The translations under genes and the position numbers were made by a program. DNA of 13,241 nt from JANMDU01 sp031376455 (GTDB lineage Bacteria > Pseudomonadota > Gammaproteobacteria > Burkholderiales > Burkholderiaceae_C). The notes below the pieces were generated by a model. It was not told where the DNA came from, searched no databases, and saw only the letters and a list, made by a program, of their open reading frames with translations. Where the stretch lies: NCBI GenBank assembly GCA_031376455.1, contig JANMDU010000112.1, positions 1 to 13,241 on the forward strand, written 5' to 3'. Positions 13,196 through 13,241 of the stretch are shown here, piece by piece. Each line of letters starts with the position of its first letter. Position 1 is the first letter of the stretch.

Positions 13196-13241
13196 ATGTT
13201 AGACCAAGACCTTCAAGACCAACTCGCCGCTTATCTTGAGC
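13196..13241 (+). CDS. ahpF: Alkyl hydroperoxide reductase subunit F, N-terminal start (3' end outside window)
   Basis: Only the first 15 codons are present (MLDQDLQDQLAAYLE). They resemble the start of AhpF, the flavoprotein that uses NADH to reduce AhpC, which commonly begins MLD followed by a Leu-rich helix ending in AYLE. AGGAG lies 7 bases before the ATG. The position downstream of ahpC on the same strand supports the call; the rest of the gene would be needed for proof. Confidence 0.75.
   Translation, partial: MLDQDLQDQLAAYLE

Overview
The window reads as a chromosomal segment of a betaproteobacterium of the order Burkholderiales, most like Comamonadaceae. This rests on the look of the proteins (SpoT, RpoZ, RNase PH, AhpC) and on gene order, not on a database search. 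I recognise no phage, plasmid, tRNA, rRNA, CRISPR or transposase gene.

Layout, left to right. (1) Positions 2-721 are the 3' end of a molybdopterin formate dehydrogenase alpha subunit on the plus strand. It converges on a 55-residue basic protein gene (771-938, minus) whose terminator hairpin overlaps the dehydrogenase stop codon. (2) 1019-5363 is a minus-strand housekeeping cluster read yicC, gmk, rpoZ, spoT: an endoribonuclease-family protein, GMP kinase, RNA polymerase omega and the (p)ppGpp synthetase/hydrolase. (3) 5374-8853 is a divergent plus-strand cluster: a Hanks-type kinase, a PP2C phosphatase whose reading frame meets the kinase stop, RNase PH and the dITP/XTP pyrophosphatase. (4) 8854-9251 has no convincing gene but holds a long imperfect inverted repeat. 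(5) 9252-12235 is an amino-acid module: an Lrp/AsnC regulator (minus) divergent from a class I aminotransferase and the AzlC/AzlD exporter pair. (6) 12447 to the end is ahpC and the first codons of ahpF, a peroxide-reduction pair.

The genes combine into themes of guanine nucleotides and stringent response (gmk, rpoZ, spoT), RNA processing and nucleotide quality control (yicC, rph, rdgB) with an embedded kinase/phosphatase switch, amino-acid transamination and export (lrp-like, aminotransferase, azlCD), and redox defence (ahpCF).

The most striking non-coding signal is a short interspersed element with a gap-free 40-base core, present four times (4331-4370, 8182-8221 inverted, 11131-11170, 13149-13188). 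Each copy sits between two genes that run in the same direction, and three of them supply or touch gene signals: one holds the rph stop codon, one spans almost exactly from the aminotransferase stop to the azlC start, and one ends in the ahpF Shine-Dalgarno. Two further large inverted repeats (7337-7436 and 8952-9218) have different sequences. I see no clearly new protein-based system. The candidates for novelty are the repeat families, the kinase/phosphatase pair placed among RNA-turnover genes, and the small basic protein.
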